Assembly: GCA_002085305.1 (NCBI GenBank)
Contig: NATJ01000021.1
Span: 1-13,454, forward strand
Direction of reading: 5' to 3'
Length of the DNA: 13,454 bases
Source of the DNA: Epsilonproteobacteria bacterium 4484_65
GTDB lineage: Bacteria; Campylobacterota; Campylobacteria; Campylobacterales; Sulfurovaceae
Shown here: one piece after another, positions 1 to 5,281 of the stretch
How the letters are laid out: every line of letters starts with the position of its first letter
Numbering within the stretch: position 1 is the stretch's first letter
The notes under the pieces: generated by a model
The model's input: the letters and a program-made list of their open reading frames with translations, nothing else
Database searches by the model: none
What the model was told of the DNA's origin: nothing
Program-made: the position numbers and the translations under genes

Positions 1-283
1 AACGAACCAAAAGTGATGAGAAACTGGAATCCAAACGGTGTCACAACATAGTAGGCAAAAAGTACTCCAATGAAGAACATGACTGAACCGCCTATAACAA
101 AAGGAATGACCATTTTCTTTTCATTGTTATACAGACCAGGTGCGATAAAAAGCCAAAGCTGATAGAGAATGAAAGGAAGTGCAGCAAGGATCGCGGCAAA
201 GAAAGAGACTTTCAGTGCTACAAAAAATGCACCTCCAACCTGGTGGGTTGTGATCATCCCTCCAAAGGTGTTGTCATTCACAG
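1..283 (-). pseudogene. tatC: tatC downstream part, out of frame with its start and cut by the window edge
   Basis: This is the rest of TatC, the multispanning receptor of the twin-arginine export system in the inner membrane. Read leftward from 236 it gives 78 residues that begin GGAFFVALKVSFFAA and contain the family signature IAPGLYNNEKK, followed by a hydrophobic stretch ending at the window edge. These correspond to TM2 onwards of TatC. It is out of frame with the N-terminal part at 278-796 because a 47-bp unit is duplicated at 237-330. Removing one copy joins the parts seamlessly (ITTHQV then GGAFF). As written, this frame could only restart at GTG 281-279, which overlaps the upstream TGA, or at ATG 257-255. 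The frame relationship is read directly from the sequence. Whether the duplication exists in the genome cannot be decided here. Confidence 0.85.
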
Positions 284-331
284 AACCTGGTGGGTTGTGA
301 TCATCCCTCCAAAGGTGTTGTCATTCACAGA
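237..331. repeat. 47-bp exact tandem duplication inside tatC
   Basis: Bases 237-283 are repeated immediately and exactly as 284-330. Base 331 also matches 284, giving 48 consecutive matches at a period of 47. The sequence diverges at 236 versus 283 and at 285 versus 332. Because 47 is not a multiple of three, the repeat shifts the tatC frame and creates the stop at 280-278. Deleting one unit restores TatC across the joint. A recent slippage duplication and a contig-joining artefact of k-mer length would look the same in this sequence. Confidence 0.97.
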
Positions 332-796
332 CTTTATCTCTTTGCTGAGGTTTAGATCTTGCAATGCCTGACTGAGTTTTTTCGTTGATGTAGCTGTTTC
401 TTTTGCGGCTGTTGCAGCTTCTTTGAGAAGAACACCCAATGCAACATTCTGTTGTTTGATAGATGTTTCCGAGGCTTGGGTAAGTGCTGCTTGAAGTTTG
501 TTTGCTGACTGTGATGCTTCTAAAGAGAGTTGTGCAGCCGGTTTTGGTTTTGTTTGTGTTGCAGGTGTAGTTGCCGTTGCATTACTCTCTGGTATATCAA
601 CACGCCATTCGCCTTTCTCTTTAGACTCTATCATGAGTCCTACTTCTGTGAGTGCATCATTAAGCGGTTGCGTGACCCAGGTAAGTATGCCATTGTGAAA
701 GATAAAGGCAACAACAAACATTACAAAGATGGAAAGAACTGAGAGTCCCAGTCTTTTTCGTAACTCAACAAGGTGAGGTTTAAGATCACTAAACAT
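278..796 (-). CDS. tatC: Sec-independent (Tat) translocase TatC, N-terminal part, truncated by frameshift
   Basis: This is the N-terminal part of TatC, which recognises twin-arginine signal peptides on folded proteins and recruits TatA for export. The start MFSDLKPHLVELRKRL is the typical cytoplasmic N-terminus, TM1 lies at about residues 17-35, and TTHQV (about 167-171) leads towards TM2. Between them, about residues 53-160 form an unusual periplasmic insert rich in Ala, Thr, Lys, Gln and Ser, probably helical or coiled-coil. This makes the first periplasmic loop far longer than in E. coli TatC. The ATG shares one base with the tatB stop (TAATG), implying translational coupling. The frame stops at TGA 280-278 after 172 residues, inside a 47-bp tandem duplication. 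Normal TatC has six membrane spans and about 250 residues, so this fragment alone cannot be a working TatC. Confidence 0.85.
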   Translation of the reverse strand: MFSDLKPHLVELRKRLGLSVLSIFVMFVVAFIFHNGILTWVTQPLNDALTEVGLMIESKEKGEWRVDIPESNATATTPATQTKPKPAAQLSLEASQSANKLQAALTQASETSIKQQNVALGVLLKEAATAAKETATSTKKLSQALQDLNLSKEIKSVNDNTFGGMITTHQVL

Positions 797-1242
797 TATG
801 CATCACCTTTATTATCATTGCTTTTTTTATTTTTTGCAATTTTCTTTTCTTTTTTAAAAGTAACAGTATCACTTTTAGTTTCTACAGGAGTTTCGATAGC
901 TTTTCTCTCTGCATAAGGACTCTCTTTTTTAGCTTTAGGTTCTTCTGTAGATACTTCATCATCATATGATAGATCATCCATATCATCAAAATCTATATTT
1001 TTAAAGCTTTTGAGCTCATTGGTTGCATTGTCTAGTTGCGATTTATATTTCAACGCTTCATCTTTAAGGTCTGCGATCTTCATCTCTTCTTCAAGAGAAC
1101 TTTTTGCTTCGCCTATAGTATTCTTGACACTTTTGATGAACTTGGCGATCTGTACCATCGTATCAGGAAGTTTATCGGGTCCCAAGAAGAGTATTGCAAT
1201 AACAGAAATGAGAAGTAACTCGGTAAAACCTATTCCGAACAT
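796..1242 (-). CDS. tatB: Sec-independent protein translocase subunit TatB
   Basis: TatB partners TatC in the signal-peptide receptor of the twin-arginine export pathway. The 148-residue protein begins MFGIGFTELLLISVIAIL, a short N-out membrane helix, followed by the conserved LFLGPDKLPD hinge and a long amphipathic helix (about residues 27-75). The tail is acidic (DDMDDLSYDDE, about 96-106) and then Lys-rich, and is probably disordered. A TatA paralogue would normally be shorter and have FG at the hinge, so TatB is preferred, supported by the adjacent tatC. The ATG at 1242-1240 follows an AAAGGG Shine-Dalgarno (1253-1248, spacing 5). The gene lies 36 nt downstream of hemW and its stop shares one base with the tatC start, so the three probably form one operon. 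Confidence 0.93.
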   Translation of the reverse strand: MFGIGFTELLLISVIAILFLGPDKLPDTMVQIAKFIKSVKNTIGEAKSSLEEEMKIADLKDEALKYKSQLDNATNELKSFKNIDFDDMDDLSYDDEVSTEEPKAKKESPYAERKAIETPVETKSDTVTFKKEKKIAKNKKSNDNKGDA

Positions 1243-1278
1243 AGTTGCCCTTTAAATTAATTGATGTATTTTAGCAAA

Positions 1279-2334
1279 TTAATCTAAAATGTATAGTGCT
1301 AACTCATCACTCAAAAAGAAATTGTCATTGTAATAGTGTGTACTTTCACATTTAAGTTTCTTTTCATCACAAAGTATTTGAGCTTTCTCGATCATTTTTT
1401 CGGATAAAAGAGACTTTTGAACACCAAGACTGCTTCGTAAGCCTAAAAAGATCTTTTCCGTGAGTAATTCATCTTTGCTAAGTGGTTCTTCTGTGATATT
1501 TAGTGGGTCGGTGATATAAAACTCAATATTTGTTTGTGGATAATACCTGGTATCCTTCAAAAAACCTACAGCACCGGCACCTGCCCCCATATAATCTTCA
1601 AGTTTCCAATACCCTTTGTTATGTCTGCTTTGGTATGTTCCAAAGTTTGAGATCTCGTAATGTGTAAATCCTCGTTTTTTTATCTCATCGGCTACAAAAA
1701 AAGCAAGATCTTCATTTTCTTGTCTTACTTCGGGTGTGGTTGAAAATTTGGTACCGTCTTCTATAGTAAGCTCATAGGCTGAAATGTGATCTATGGGCAA
1801 GGAAAAGGCTTCTTCTATATCATTTAGTAGTAACTCTTGTGTGTCACTCTGATAGTTATAGATAAGGTCGAGTGAAAGGTGTTCAAAGCCTATCTCTTTG
1901 GCATAGGTGATAGCATCTTTGGCCTGTTGGGGCGTGTGTGCTCTGTTAAGTGCTTTAAGCTTGGTACTGTCAAAACTCTGTACACCAAAACTCACACGAT
2001 TGACACCTAAATCTTTCATCCCTTGTAACCATGCTTTGGTAGAAGAGTTGGGATTGGCTTCAGTCGTGATCTCTGCATCATCCTGTAGATAGGGTTTTAA
2101 TAATTTAAAGACAGGAGCATAGAGCTCAGGGTCTACAGTAGATGGTGTACCCCCACCTATAAAGAGTGTTTTTATCTGTTTTCCATGGGCGTTAAATCGT
2201 TTTAATTCAAAAGAGAGTTGTGTGTAGAGTGCTTGCATATAGGTACTTCGTGTGTCAAACTTATCGACATAAGAGTTGAAACTGCAATAGTGACACTTGG
2301 AGTCACAATAAGGTATATGAAGATAGACTAACAA
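1279..2334 (-). CDS. hemW: Radical SAM family heme chaperone HemW
   Basis: HemW binds heme and a [4Fe-4S] cluster and is thought to deliver heme to target proteins such as respiratory enzymes. The 351-residue cytoplasmic protein starts MLVYLHIPYC and has the radical SAM cysteines C10, C14 and C17 (CDSKCHYCSF). The fourth cysteine of true coproporphyrinogen dehydrogenase HemN is replaced by Phe, which marks HemW. GGGTPS (60-65), a TTEANPNS motif and VNRVSFGVQSF are the usual SAM-binding barrel motifs, and the C-terminal HemN-type domain follows. Many genomes annotate it as an oxygen-independent coproporphyrinogen III oxidase. The start is TTG (2334-2332), chosen because the conserved VYLHIP begins at once and a strong GAAAGGAG Shine-Dalgarno (2348-2341) sits 6 nt upstream. 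It is the first gene of the leftward operon with tatB and tatC. Confidence 0.92.
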   Translation of the reverse strand: MLVYLHIPYCDSKCHYCSFNSYVDKFDTRSTYMQALYTQLSFELKRFNAHGKQIKTLFIGGGTPSTVDPELYAPVFKLLKPYLQDDAEITTEANPNSSTKAWLQGMKDLGVNRVSFGVQSFDSTKLKALNRAHTPQQAKDAITYAKEIGFEHLSLDLIYNYQSDTQELLLNDIEEAFSLPIDHISAYELTIEDGTKFSTTPEVRQENEDLAFFVADEIKKRGFTHYEISNFGTYQSRHNKGYWKLEDYMGAGAGAVGFLKDTRYYPQTNIEFYITDPLNITEEPLSKDELLTEKIFLGLRSSLGVQKSLLSEKMIEKAQILCDEKKLKCESTHYYNDNFFLSDELALYILD

Positions 2335-2340
2335 AATTAA

Positions 2341-2348
2341 CTCCTTTC
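2341..2348 (-). promoter_or_regulatory. Shine-Dalgarno that fixes the TTG start of hemW
   Basis: On the minus strand this reads GAAAGGAG and lies 6 nt before the TTG at 2334-2332. No ATG or GTG is suitably placed, so this site is the main support for the non-ATG start. Confidence 0.75.
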
Positions 2349-2396
2349 AAATGGCTATAATCGTATTTTAGATAGAATAATATCAGAAATATTTAA

Positions 2397-2402
2397 TATA
2401 AT
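2397..2402 (+). promoter_or_regulatory. Probable -10 box of the rppH-lysC-hobA operon
   Basis: A perfect TATAAT lies in a very AT-rich stretch of the hemW/rppH divergent region, 18 nt before the rppH ATG at 2421. Transcription would start near 2408-2410. There is no convincing -35 box, which is usual for sigma-70 promoters in Campylobacterota, where the -35 is poorly conserved. The position means a GTG at 2406 would lie upstream of the transcript, supporting the ATG start. The matching leftward promoter of hemW is less clear; TAAAAT on the minus strand near 2364-2369 is one candidate. Confidence 0.5.
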
Positions 2403-2420
2403 TTAGTGAAACGAGTAAAG

Positions 2421-2894
2421 ATGCAAAACAAAAAGAGCTATAGGCCAAATGTTGCAGCTGTTATACTCTCTTCCAAATATCCGGATAAGTGTGAGTTTTT
2501 CGTAGCACACCGAAGTGATATCAAAAATGCGTGGCAATTTCCCCAGGGGGGTATCGATGAGGGAGAAACACCTTACGAGGCACTCCATAGGGAGTTACTA
2601 GAGGAAATCGGCTGTAATGATGTAGAAGTTTTAGGAGAGTTCCCTGAGTGGATCACTTATGACTTCCCAAAAGTTGCAAGAGGCAAGGTGTATCCTTTTG
2701 ACGGGCAAACCCAAAAGTATTTTTTGGTACGTCTTAAGGAGGAAGCGGTGATCGACCTGCAAGCCTATGATATTCCAGAATTTGAAGAGTATGAATTTGT
2801 AGAGTATGAACATTTATTTAAAAAGGTAACTTACTTTAAACGTAGAGTATACCGCAGAGTGATCGATTATTTTAGAGAAGAAGGTTTGATTTAG
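2421..2894 (+). CDS. rppH: RNA pyrophosphohydrolase RppH (Nudix family)
   Basis: This Nudix hydrolase (also called NudH, or NudA in H. pylori) removes pyrophosphate from the 5' end of mRNA, which triggers decay, and can also split dinucleoside polyphosphates. The 157-residue protein opens [18 protein letters not shown]. It has the WQFPQGG motif (38-44) and a complete Nudix box at about 43-65 (G-x5-E-x7-REL-x-EE-x-G) with the metal-binding glutamates E58, E61 and E62. Length and sequence fit the family. A GTG at 2406 would add five residues but overlaps the end of the probable promoter and has no Shine-Dalgarno, so ATG 2421 is preferred. The stop TAG is followed directly by the lysC ATG, suggesting coupled expression. 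In Campylobacterota rppH commonly precedes lysC. Confidence 0.93.
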   Translation: MQNKKSYRPNVAAVILSSKYPDKCEFFVAHRSDIKNAWQFPQGGIDEGETPYEALHRELLEEIGCNDVEVLGEFPEWITYDFPKVARGKVYPFDGQTQKYFLVRLKEEAVIDLQAYDIPEFEEYEFVEYEHLFKKVTYFKRRVYRRVIDYFREEGLI

Positions 2895-3188
2895 ATGTTA
2901 GTGGTACATAAGTATGGTGGTACAAGTGTTGGAGATGTGGAGCGTATAGAGAACGTAACCAATCGTGTGGCAAAAGCAAGAGAAGCTGGTAATGATGTAG
3001 TTGTGGTTGTCTCAGCAATGAGTGGAGAGACCAATAAATTGATAGGATTTGCCAATCATTTTACTCAAAACCCTGCAAAAAAAGAGATGGATATGCTTTT
3101 AAGTTCGGGGGAGAGAGTAACCGTATTGAATCTATTGATCCCACTGCAATGCAAAATGCGATCAAAGAGGGGAAGATCGTTATTGTAG
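2895..3188 (+). CDS. lysC: Aspartate kinase, N-terminal fragment (gene frameshifted)
   Basis: This is the start of LysC, which phosphorylates L-aspartate in the first step of lysine, diaminopimelate, threonine and methionine synthesis. [18 protein letters not shown] carries the catalytic KYGGTS motif, [12 protein letters not shown] follows at about 36-48, and [10 protein letters not shown] ends the authentic part at residue 76 (codon 3120-3122). The remaining residues to 3188 ([11 protein letters not shown]...) are out-of-frame translation of the downstream lysC sequence. Compared with beta-type aspartokinases, about 34 residues between GERVT and RIESIDP are missing, together with one extra base: a deletion of about 103 nt that breaks the frame. 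The ATG abuts the rppH stop. The kinase domain as written would not be functional. Restoring the missing piece would give a protein of about 401 residues, a normal LysC length. Confidence 0.85.
   Translation: MLVVHKYGGTSVGDVERIENVTNRVAKAREAGNDVVVVVSAMSGETNKLIGFANHFTQNPAKKEMDMLLSSGERVTVLNLLIPLQCKMRSKRGRSLL
3119..3124 (+). other. Deletion/frameshift junction in lysC (about 103 nt missing)
   Basis: Frame 1 reads GAG AGA GTA AC- (E R V T) up to about 3121, and the frame that resumes at 3122 reads CGT ATT GAA TCT (R I E S). Family comparison places about 34 residues between these motifs. The expected missing length is 1+3x34 = 103 nt, which is exactly compatible with the observed frame change. 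The size is inferred from recalled homologues and could differ by a few codons. No repeat is evident at the joint. Confidence 0.8.
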
Positions 3189-3997
3189 CAGGTTTTCAAG
3201 GGGTTAATAAAGATGGGTCAGTTACTACGCTTGGACGTGGTGGCTCAGATCTTTCTGCTGTTGCTCTGGCAGGTGCATTAAAGGCCGATCAGTGTGAGAT
3301 CTACTCAGATGTAGATGGTATTTATACAACAGATCCTCGCATAGAACCCAATGCAAAGAAGCTTGATATGATCTCGTATGATGAGATGCTTGAACTCTCT
3401 TCATTAGGGGCAAAAGTATTGCAAAGCCGTTCAGTTGAATTGGCAAAAAAATTGAATGTTAAACTGTATGCTAAAAGTAGTTTTAGTGACAATGTAGGTA
3501 CGCTTATTACAAAGGAGAGCAATAGTATGGAAGAAGTATTAGTCAGTGGTGTTGTCCTTGACAAAAACCAAGCAAGAGTGACACTAAGAGGTGTTTCAGA
3601 CAGACCGGGCATCGCATCAGAGATCTTTACAATGTTGGCAGAGGCGAACATTAATGTAGATATGATCATCCAAAACATGGGAACAGATGGTTCTACCAAT
3701 CTTGGATTTACTGTACCACACAGTGAACATGAAAATGCAAAAAAACTCATGGTAAACTTTGATCATGATATAGAAGGTATGGACTTTGACGAGCATGTTT
3801 GTAAAGTTTCAGTGGTAGGTGTAGGGATGAAGTCCCACTCTGGTGTAGCGGCTACAGCTTTTACTATAATGGCTCAAAACAATATCAATATTCAAATGAT
3901 CTCAACATCTGAGATCAAAGTCTCTATGGTGATAGATGAGAAGTATGGAGAACTTGCTATCCGTACATTACATGAAGCTTACGGGTTAGATAAGTAG
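3149..3997 (+). CDS. lysC: Aspartate kinase, C-terminal fragment with ACT regulatory domains
   Basis: This is the rest of LysC. In this frame, homology begins earlier, at 3122 ([18 protein letters not shown]); the first ATG is at 3149. [18 protein letters not shown] and [13 protein letters not shown] are the nucleotide- and aspartate-binding motifs of the kinase domain, and [14 protein letters not shown] follows. From about 3527 ([10 protein letters not shown]) come two ACT domains, with [25 protein letters not shown] and [12 protein letters not shown], which bind feedback inhibitors such as lysine or threonine. The end [17 protein letters not shown] is highly typical. It is out of frame with 2895-3188 because of a deletion of about 103 nt near 3121. 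An internal start at 3527 could make a separate regulatory subunit. hobA begins 4 nt after the stop. Confidence 0.88.
   Translation: MQNAIKEGKIVIVAGFQGVNKDGSVTTLGRGGSDLSAVALAGALKADQCEIYSDVDGIYTTDPRIEPNAKKLDMISYDEMLELSSLGAKVLQSRSVELAKKLNVKLYAKSSFSDNVGTLITKESNSMEEVLVSGVVLDKNQARVTLRGVSDRPGIASEIFTMLAEANINVDMIIQNMGTDGSTNLGFTVPHSEHENAKKLMVNFDHDIEGMDFDEHVCKVSVVGVGMKSHSGVAATAFTIMAQNNINIQMISTSEIKVSMVIDEKYGELAIRTLHEAYGLDK
3511..3529 (+). promoter_or_regulatory. Possible internal translation start for an aspartokinase beta (regulatory) subunit
   Basis: AAAGGAG (3511-3517) lies 9 nt before an in-frame ATG at 3527, inside lysC, at the boundary between the kinase and ACT domains (protein start [16 protein letters not shown]). 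It would encode 156 residues to 3997. Aspartokinases of the alpha2beta2 type, such as those of Corynebacterium and Bacillus, make their beta subunit by internal initiation at the equivalent place. The site is seen in the sequence; its use is inferred. Confidence 0.5.
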
Positions 3998-4001
3998 AAC
4001 G

Positions 4002-4550
4002 ATGCAACAGCTTTTAAAGTGGACACTCGAAACCATACGTGAAGAAGAGTCCTGCTTCTCATGGATGGAAGAGTATCGTTATGAGTGGGCTCCTCTTGTG
4101 AAGAGTGCTACTACTCAGGTACTTGAAGGTAAAACAGTACTTGTTATTACTGATGCATCACATAAATGGTTCGGTAAATATATTTTAAATGCTATCAATG
4201 ATCTTGGTAAAAATAGACCGCTTTTACCTTTTTATCAACTTACAGAATGTTTTCCTAATTTACAGAATATCCATTCAACACAAAATATACAGCTTCTTGA
4301 AGATATGTTAGATATTTCTTATCCGAATGGATACTATATTTGGTATATTGGGAGAGGAGATCATCCTTATACAAAATTAGCCTATAGAAATGATGATAAC
4401 TTTTTATGGGTGATGGATGAAGAAGTACAAAACAGCTTTGCATTACGTAGTTCAGACCCTCTTTTAGATATCAAACTATTGCAGCTCTATAAACTTTTTG
4501 ATATGACCATCTCCGCATCTCTTTTTGGTGACCTAGATCTAGAATTATGA
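4002..4550 (+). CDS. hobA: DnaA-binding replication regulator HobA
   Basis: HobA is a Campylobacterota-specific protein that binds the N-terminal domain of DnaA and helps assemble it on oriC. It is a structural relative of E. coli DiaA with a sugar-isomerase-like fold. The 182-residue protein matches the H. pylori form in length and pattern: an N-terminal helix with W/E-rich residues, VLEGKTVLVITDASHKWFG (about 41-59), the RPLLPF segment, a central YYIWYIGRGD, FLWVMDEEV, and the C-terminal LLDIKLLQLYKLFDMTISA. The gene starts 4 nt after lysC with no strong Shine-Dalgarno, and its stop overlaps the holB start by 4 nt (ATGA at 4547-4550). It is the best taxonomic marker in the window. The identification rests on remembered homologues and the diagnostic neighbours lysC, holB and folP. 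Confidence 0.9.
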   Translation: MQQLLKWTLETIREEESCFSWMEEYRYEWAPLVKSATTQVLEGKTVLVITDASHKWFGKYILNAINDLGKNRPLLPFYQLTECFPNLQNIHSTQNIQLLEDMLDISYPNGYYIWYIGRGDHPYTKLAYRNDDNFLWVMDEEVQNSFALRSSDPLLDIKLLQLYKLFDMTISASLFGDLDLEL

Positions 4551-5161
4551 GATTAATCAGTCAAGTTATCATCACGAGTGACATAGAAGGTACGATAGCT
4601 AAACTTGAAGTGTCAAAAACAACGGAACGTTTTGTCAAGATTGTCAAAGAAGACACCTTTTTGGTTGAAGATGCAAAACTAGCTATAGAAAAAGCTTACA
4701 TGGCAAGTGAAGAGACGACAGTTGTCATCCTTGCTGCTAAAATATTTTCTCCTATAGTACAAAATAAACTCCTAAAAGTCATAGAAGAGCCTCCACCTAA
4801 AAAAGAGTTCATTATTCTTACACCAAGTAAGGCAACCATACTAGACACTATACGTTCACGGTTACCTATCACAGTGCTTAGCGAAGAGAAAGAAGAAGAG
4901 GTACTAGGGTTAGAATTAGCTCAGCTCTCTTTGTCCACAGTGTATGAATTTATACAAACACATAAACGTACCGATGCTAAAGCAATGAAACTTTTAGTTG
5001 AACGTATTGGTAAAGAGGCTATCTGTTCACAACGTTTTGATTTAGATGAAACAACACTTGTGTTGTTTTCTAATGCTTTTATTGCTTTGGATGTAGGGTC
5101 GCCACCCCAGTTTGTGTTGAATACTTTGCTTCTAAAGCTTTTGGCACGTAAAAAAAGATAG
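4547..5161 (+). CDS. holB: DNA polymerase III subunit delta' (HolB)
   Basis: Delta' is the stator subunit of the clamp loader that opens and loads the beta sliding clamp for DNA polymerase III. The 204-residue protein has the AAA+ hallmark NKLLKVIEEPPPKKEFIIL (about 74-92) followed by PSKATILDTIRSRL (about 93-106), equivalent to the LLKTLEEPP...TIRSRC segment of delta'. It lacks a Walker A loop and the zinc-binding cysteines and is much shorter than E. coli HolB (334 residues); a reduced delta' is usual in Campylobacterota. The start overlaps the hobA stop (ATGA), linking two replication genes. The C-terminal part is helical and weakly conserved and ends in KLLARKKR. The downstream holB-folP gap carries a palindromic repeat. 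Confidence 0.85.
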   Translation: MRLISQVIITSDIEGTIAKLEVSKTTERFVKIVKEDTFLVEDAKLAIEKAYMASEETTVVILAAKIFSPIVQNKLLKVIEEPPPKKEFIILTPSKATILDTIRSRLPITVLSEEKEEEVLGLELAQLSLSTVYEFIQTHKRTDAKAMKLLVERIGKEAICSQRFDLDETTLVLFSNAFIALDVGSPPQFVLNTLLLKLLARKKR

Positions 5162-5169
5162 AATATTAC

Positions 5170-5261
5170 GTAGCGTGGGCATTCCTGCCCACGAACAATT
5201 GTTTGCAATTGATATTGCATGTTTTCACTACGTTCATCGTGGGCAGGAATGCCCACGCTAC
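5170..5261. repeat. REP/BIME-like pair of inverted palindromes with GTAG feet
   Basis: Arms 5170-5194 and 5237-5261 are perfect 25-bp inverted repeats separated by 42 nt. Each arm is itself a hairpin: GTAG, then CGTGGGCA-TTCC-TGCCCACG plus A, or the reverse ending in CTAC. A second short inverted pair, CAATTG at 5196-5201 and 5206-5211, lies in the spacer. A GTAG foot next to a palindrome is the layout of REP sequences mobilised by RAYT (IS200/IS605-like) transposases. Two facing units make a BIME. The arms are also much more GC-rich than the surrounding DNA. There is no transposase in the window. The element ends 4 nt before the folP Shine-Dalgarno. Confidence 0.8.
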
Positions 5262-5265
5262 AGGT

Positions 5266-5272
5266 AAAGGAG
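5266..5272 (+). promoter_or_regulatory. Shine-Dalgarno that decides the folP start
   Basis: AAAGGAG lies 9 nt before ATG 5282. An in-frame upstream ATG at 5219 would run through the palindromic repeat and has no comparable site, so it is rejected. The repeat ends at 5261, so folding of its right arm could affect access to this site. Confidence 0.75.
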
Positions 5273-5281
5273 TTTCCATAT

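Noticed and set aside
498..742. Plus-strand open frames of 66 and 70 codons opposite tatC
   Set aside because: They are shadows of the real minus-strand gene, with no recognisable domain or ribosome binding site.
2406..2420. GTG start at 2406 for RppH
   Set aside because: It sits 4 nt after a perfect TATAAT, upstream of the expected transcript start. The protein from ATG 2421 matches family length.
2895..3997. lysC as two natural, separately encoded subunits split at 3121/3122
   Set aside because: The joint lies in the middle of the kinase domain and about 34 conserved residues are missing, so it is a lesion and not a subunit boundary. The plausible subunit boundary is at 3527.
5170..5261. 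Rho-independent terminator between holB and folP
   Set aside because: The hairpins are strong, but neither orientation is followed by a run of T, and the GTAG feet fit a REP element better.
5170..5261. CRISPR repeat
   Set aside because: There are only two units, in inverted orientation, with no regular spacers and no cas genes.
5219..5281. In-frame upstream ATG at 5219 extending FolP by 21 residues
   Set aside because: It lies inside the palindromic repeat and lacks a good Shine-Dalgarno. ATG 5282 has AAAGGAG 9 nt upstream.
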